Assembly (NCBI GenBank): GCA_937141995.1
Contig: CAKZQX010001038.1
Location: 1 to 8,508, forward strand
From: an uncultured Chloroflexaceae bacterium
Lineage (GTDB): Bacteria > Chloroflexota > Chloroflexia > Chloroflexales > Chloroflexaceae
Length of the DNA stretch: 8,508 nucleotides
Direction of reading: 5' to 3'
Within the stretch, counting starts at the first letter, position 1. Each line of letters opens with the position of its first letter. The translations under genes and the position numbers were made by a program. A model generated the notes under the pieces. The model was not told where the DNA came from. It did no database searches and was given only the letters and a program-made list of their open reading frames with translations. Positions 6,004 through 8,508 of the stretch are shown here, one piece after another.

Positions 6004-6564
6004 TTAACCCAATATGTATAATGTGTTTATGGTGACTGAAGCAAGGTTTGTCGCGATAATGTCGTCGCCAAGCAATATTTTCCTCAATTGCGTATACTGA
6101 CCACGCACCGGAAGCGTATATTGTTCAACTAATTGCTCAGGAATATTCACAATCCACACTTCCGGAACCGCTGCCGCGGCATACCGTGGCACCTTTTCTT
6201 CGCGATCATATGTCAATGTCGTATCTGCTACTTCAATGACTAAGAGGATATCATCGGCAGTCGGATGCGCTGCGCCATAAAAATCATCGCGATAATGGAG
6301 CACGGCAATATCCGGTTGTGGTTCCGTGTTATCGGTTAATCGTACCGGATTTTGTGGGCTCACGATAGCCGTATCCTGCACCTGTTGGGGCAATAGTTTG
6401 ACGATTTTACTCACAATAGCGGCATGCTGCGGACCAATCGGGCTCATATTCCGAATCTCCCCATCAATGAGCTCAACCCGCTCGTCCTCAGTCAGAATTC
6501 CCGTCTCACGCATCCGTGCGTAGTCGTGAACTGTAAAGGTGCGTCGTGTAAATGCTACGGCCAT
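6004..6564 (-). CDS. Uma2 family protein, predicted PD-(D/E)XK nuclease
   Basis: This 186-residue protein has the Uma2 (DUF820) layout: FTVHDYARMRETGILTEDERVELIDGEIRNMSPIGPQH (10-47), QPDIAVL (83-89) and ILLVIEVADTTLTYDREEKVPRYAAAAVPEVWIVNI (106-141). The restriction-endonuclease-like site is formed by D85 and E111, with K124 in the family's displaced lysine position. These genes are numerous in Chloroflexota and cyanobacteria, often near mobile DNA; nuclease activity is predicted from the fold and no physiological role is settled. GGAGG lies 9-13 nt upstream of the ATG at 6564, and GAGGA directly before it. A TATACT box is 45 nt upstream. The gene stands alone between two complete attC-like repeats, as an apparent one-gene cassette. 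Confidence 0.92.
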   Translation of the reverse strand: MAVAFTRRTFTVHDYARMRETGILTEDERVELIDGEIRNMSPIGPQHAAIVSKIVKLLPQQVQDTAIVSPQNPVRLTDNTEPQPDIAVLHYRDDFYGAAHPTADDILLVIEVADTTLTYDREEKVPRYAAAAVPEVWIVNIPEQLVEQYTLPVRGQYTQLRKILLGDDIIATNLASVTINTLYILG

Positions 6565-6609
6565 TCCTCATTCCTCCGGTTTGTTGGTACGCTGCACACG
6601 CCTACTCCA

Positions 6610-6615
6610 AGTATA
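6610..6615 (-). promoter_or_regulatory. -10-like TATACT box upstream of the Uma2 gene
   Basis: TATACT preceded by GTG on the minus strand ends 45 nt before the Uma2 ATG, nearly the same spacing as for hisC (40) and the antitoxin (43). The TG is adjacent, without the usual one-base gap, and no convincing -35 is seen. It lies between the attC-like copy 3 and the gene, so the unit would carry its own promoter. Confidence 0.4.
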
Positions 6616-6651
6616 CACGATTGCCTTCCCCGTGGAAGACGCGTCCGGCCT

Positions 6652-6786
6652 GCCCAACGCTCTGCGTCACCGGCGCCGCTGGCAGGCGGTGTGATCGATA
6701 CCGACCGCAGGCACACACCGACCGTCCAAAGTCGCACCCAACTCAGGGCCGCGCCGGCGGCGTCCGTGTGGACGGCGGTGTTGGGC
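6652..6786 (-). repeat. attC-like 135-bp repeat, copy 3 (complete)
   Basis: On the minus strand it opens with GCCCAAC (6786-6780) and closes with GTTGGGC (6658-6652), a perfect 7-bp pair fitting RYYYAAC/GTTRRRY. It begins 4 bp after the AIPR stop codon, the position an attC site takes after a cassette gene. Same length as copy 2 and about 80% identical by hand count. A second RYYYAAC/GTTRRRY-like box (GTTGGGT, minus strand of 6736-6742) makes a shorter alternative hairpin of about 51 bp; copies 1 and 2 have only degenerate forms of it. GTCC-acac-GGAC near the start can form a small side hairpin. Confidence 0.8.
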
Positions 6787-6790
6787 TGAT

Positions 6791-8485
6791 CTAGCCTTCA
6801 TCCCTTAGCGAGGTGATTAACTGATCCTCAAACTGCTTCTTAGGTTTGTTGCTCTTGAAATATACTGCATGGGAATACTTATCCCGCTTGCGATCGGCCT
6901 GTGCTCGTTCACGAAGAGTAAGAGCTTTCGCAATTTTTACTGAATCACTATATAAAGACCATATTTGCTCAACGTTGCTATAAGCACGAACAATAGTCTG
7001 TTGATCTGCTAGTTTACCCATAATATATAGAACATAATATGAGGCATGAACAAGGAATACATCATCTTCGCTGTCCAATAGTACAGGTTTGGCATTCCTT
7101 TTCTCTAACTCGATACGCTCGAATAGAGTATATGCGAGTAACACCTTATCAGCCGTCAGGTTATCATTGAAAACCTCCTCATACTTCTCTGAAAAGATAA
7201 GAGACTTTTGATTTTTTGCCTCTCCGGGCATATCATTATAAAATGCCAACAAAACTTGTCCAACTTTTTCCGCATCGATCCTCTTGCTCTTTGGCTGACT
7301 AACATACTGATTTCGCTTACGCTCATAGTAAAGACCCTTAGCTAAAAACTCTTTCTCAAGTTTCTGCTGTACAAAATCAATTGATCTTATATCTCTGCTC
7401 TTTACAGGGTTCTGGCTATTAGTATACTCTGCAATCTTTGTACTTAATTCGACATTGCGAGTTTCGTAAATCCGACAAAGAACCGTCACATCCTCAAATT
7501 TCTCGGGTTCCTCACAAAAAGCATCATATAATGCGTGGATCGTTTGACTTCCGTTTACAACTTGAATATTACTAAGCTCAATGACAGGAGATCGCATAGC
7601 CTTAATATACTGGAAATTATCACAGGTCATGGTAATTCCATTATTAAAGTAAAAAAACCTATGATTTTCTTCAGACAAAGCCGTGCCCTTGATATTTCTG
7701 TTAATTTTCGACCGTTGCTGGAGATATAAGCGCACATTGTCCTCAAAAGCGTCTTCAAGAATCCCATAATCTCTTATGAGAGTGTAATCTTCAATATCAG
7801 AGTAGTTTCGCATATTCCCATCATCAAGCACTATACGTATTAAGTCGCGAACATCAATATCCGCGATTAGTGCGCGAATATCACCACCAGTCTTTTCGAA
7901 AAAGTTTTTGTCTATAGCACGAAGTTTTGCGTTTACCTTTTGCTTGTCCTTCTTCGTCAAGAGATTTACTAGATCTCCCATGAGATGATACCTAATCTCG
8001 AAGTTAGCGTGCATTTGAATTTCGCGCTCGAAGCGCTCACCTTCTAATTTTTCTAGCCCCTTATAATGGTTTGCACACAAATGTATCACAAAACTCGGAT
8101 TAACATTTTCGAAAATAGCCCAAATCTCTTCAACTTTAGCATATAGAGGCATATTAACGGTACTCTTTATATGCCCATCCTTAGAAAGCAATGAGCCTAT
8201 AAAACCTATGAATTTATCAATCTCACCAGACGGATAGTTATTCTTTGTTTTTTCAAACTTATCTGTGTATTTACAATTAAAAAAATGAATTATCGGCTTA
8301 ACGCCGCTACTATCGATAAACACCGCATCTACACCTCTATCGTGACCCCCAGTAGATCCAATAGAAGTCAAATAGTGGTTGTCTGTAATAGAATCCTCAA
8401 TCTCATCGTCTTGCAATCCAAGTACAGCTTTGAGGACTAGATAATAAAAAGCGTTAGATGGATCTTTGATACTATAATCACTCAT
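6791..8485 (-). CDS. AIPR family (abortive infection phage resistance) protein with nuclease-like N-terminus
   Basis: This 564-residue protein carries the AIPR signature HRFFYFNNGITMTCDN (275-290) followed by IELSNIQVVNGSQTIHALYDAF (302-323), with PVKSRDIRS (about 360-368) further on. AIPR proteins include phage-abortive-infection factors and partners of DNA-modification genes. The first 150 residues resemble a Mrr/PD-(D/E)XK-like domain: GGHDRGVDAVFID (46-58, D53) then IIHFFNCKY (65-73), where N70-C71-K72 stands at the usual (D/E/Q)xK site. The C-terminus is helical and very basic (KRDKYSHAVYFKSNKPKKQ), suiting nucleic-acid contact. The gene is AT-rich compared with the his genes, a sign of separate origin. 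The ATG at 8485 is plausible (weak GAAAG upstream), but the frame is open to the window edge, so an earlier start outside the window is possible. Its promoter is not visible. Confidence 0.88.
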   Translation of the reverse strand: MSDYSIKDPSNAFYYLVLKAVLGLQDDEIEDSITDNHYLTSIGSTGGHDRGVDAVFIDSSGVKPIIHFFNCKYTDKFEKTKNNYPSGEIDKFIGFIGSLLSKDGHIKSTVNMPLYAKVEEIWAIFENVNPSFVIHLCANHYKGLEKLEGERFEREIQMHANFEIRYHLMGDLVNLLTKKDKQKVNAKLRAIDKNFFEKTGGDIRALIADIDVRDLIRIVLDDGNMRNYSDIEDYTLIRDYGILEDAFEDNVRLYLQQRSKINRNIKGTALSEENHRFFYFNNGITMTCDNFQYIKAMRSPVIELSNIQVVNGSQTIHALYDAFCEEPEKFEDVTVLCRIYETRNVELSTKIAEYTNSQNPVKSRDIRSIDFVQQKLEKEFLAKGLYYERKRNQYVSQPKSKRIDAEKVGQVLLAFYNDMPGEAKNQKSLIFSEKYEEVFNDNLTADKVLLAYTLFERIELEKRNAKPVLLDSEDDVFLVHASYYVLYIMGKLADQQTIVRAYSNVEQIWSLYSDSVKIAKALTLRERAQADRKRDKYSHAVYFKSNKPKKQFEDQLITSLRDEG

Positions 8486-8508
8486 ATACTTTCTAACACA
8501 ACTACTAA

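Noticed and set aside
6736..6786. A shorter ~51-bp attC using the inner GTTGGGT box of copy 3
   Set aside because: The inner box is degenerate in copies 1 and 2, whereas the 135-bp outer boxes are present in both complete copies, so the longer unit is the better definition.
6424..6794. Plus-strand open frames of 80-121 codons ending in a VRVDGGVG-like peptide
   Set aside because: The shared C-terminal peptide, also seen near 4860, is just the attC-like repeat read on its plus strand; the rest is antisense to Uma2.

Overview
The window looks like a piece of a Chloroflexota chromosome, probably a filamentous Chloroflexia relative. The his genes are GC-rich, DUF4058, Uma2 and COG1569-type PIN genes occur together, and the gaps are full of short dispersed repeats. 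The phylum call is inference from gene content and style. Every gene I can support lies on the minus strand, so transcription runs from high to low coordinates.

Left part (1-3500): a glycosyltransferase family 39 membrane protein enters at the left edge; only its N-terminal 104 codons are present (312 to 1). Next is a 0.5-kb gene-free stretch with a 10-bp hairpin and a 125-bp repeat (copy A). A compact histidine set follows, in transcription order hisC (aminotransferase), hisN (IMPase-family histidinol-phosphatase) and hisB (imidazoleglycerol-phosphate dehydratase). These are steps 7, 8 and 6 of the pathway. The two his gaps hold short tandem and inverted repeats. One of them creates a false signal-peptide-like extension on hisN; the true start is the ATG at 2255. 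A second, inverted copy of the 125-bp repeat (copy B) lies just upstream of hisC, so the his set is bracketed by inverted repeats.

Right part (3677-8508): an accessory region with a DUF4058 protein, a PIN-toxin/antitoxin pair, a Uma2-family predicted nuclease and a large AIPR (abortive-infection type) protein with a nuclease-like N-terminus. These four units are separated by three copies of one repeat family, all in the same orientation and each downstream of a gene. The two full copies are exactly 135 bp, agree at about 108 of 135 positions, and end in RYYYAAC and GTTRRRY, the outer core boxes of integron attC sites. The stretch therefore reads like an integron-type cassette array, or else a MITE/REP-like repeat mimicking one. 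The third copy is cut short and runs into an octamer tandem array and other repeats. No integrase gene is visible.

The hisC, antitoxin and Uma2 genes each have a TATACT -10-like box 40-45 nt upstream of the start codon, so the accessory units probably have their own promoters. No tRNA, rRNA, CRISPR array or insertion sequence transposase was seen.
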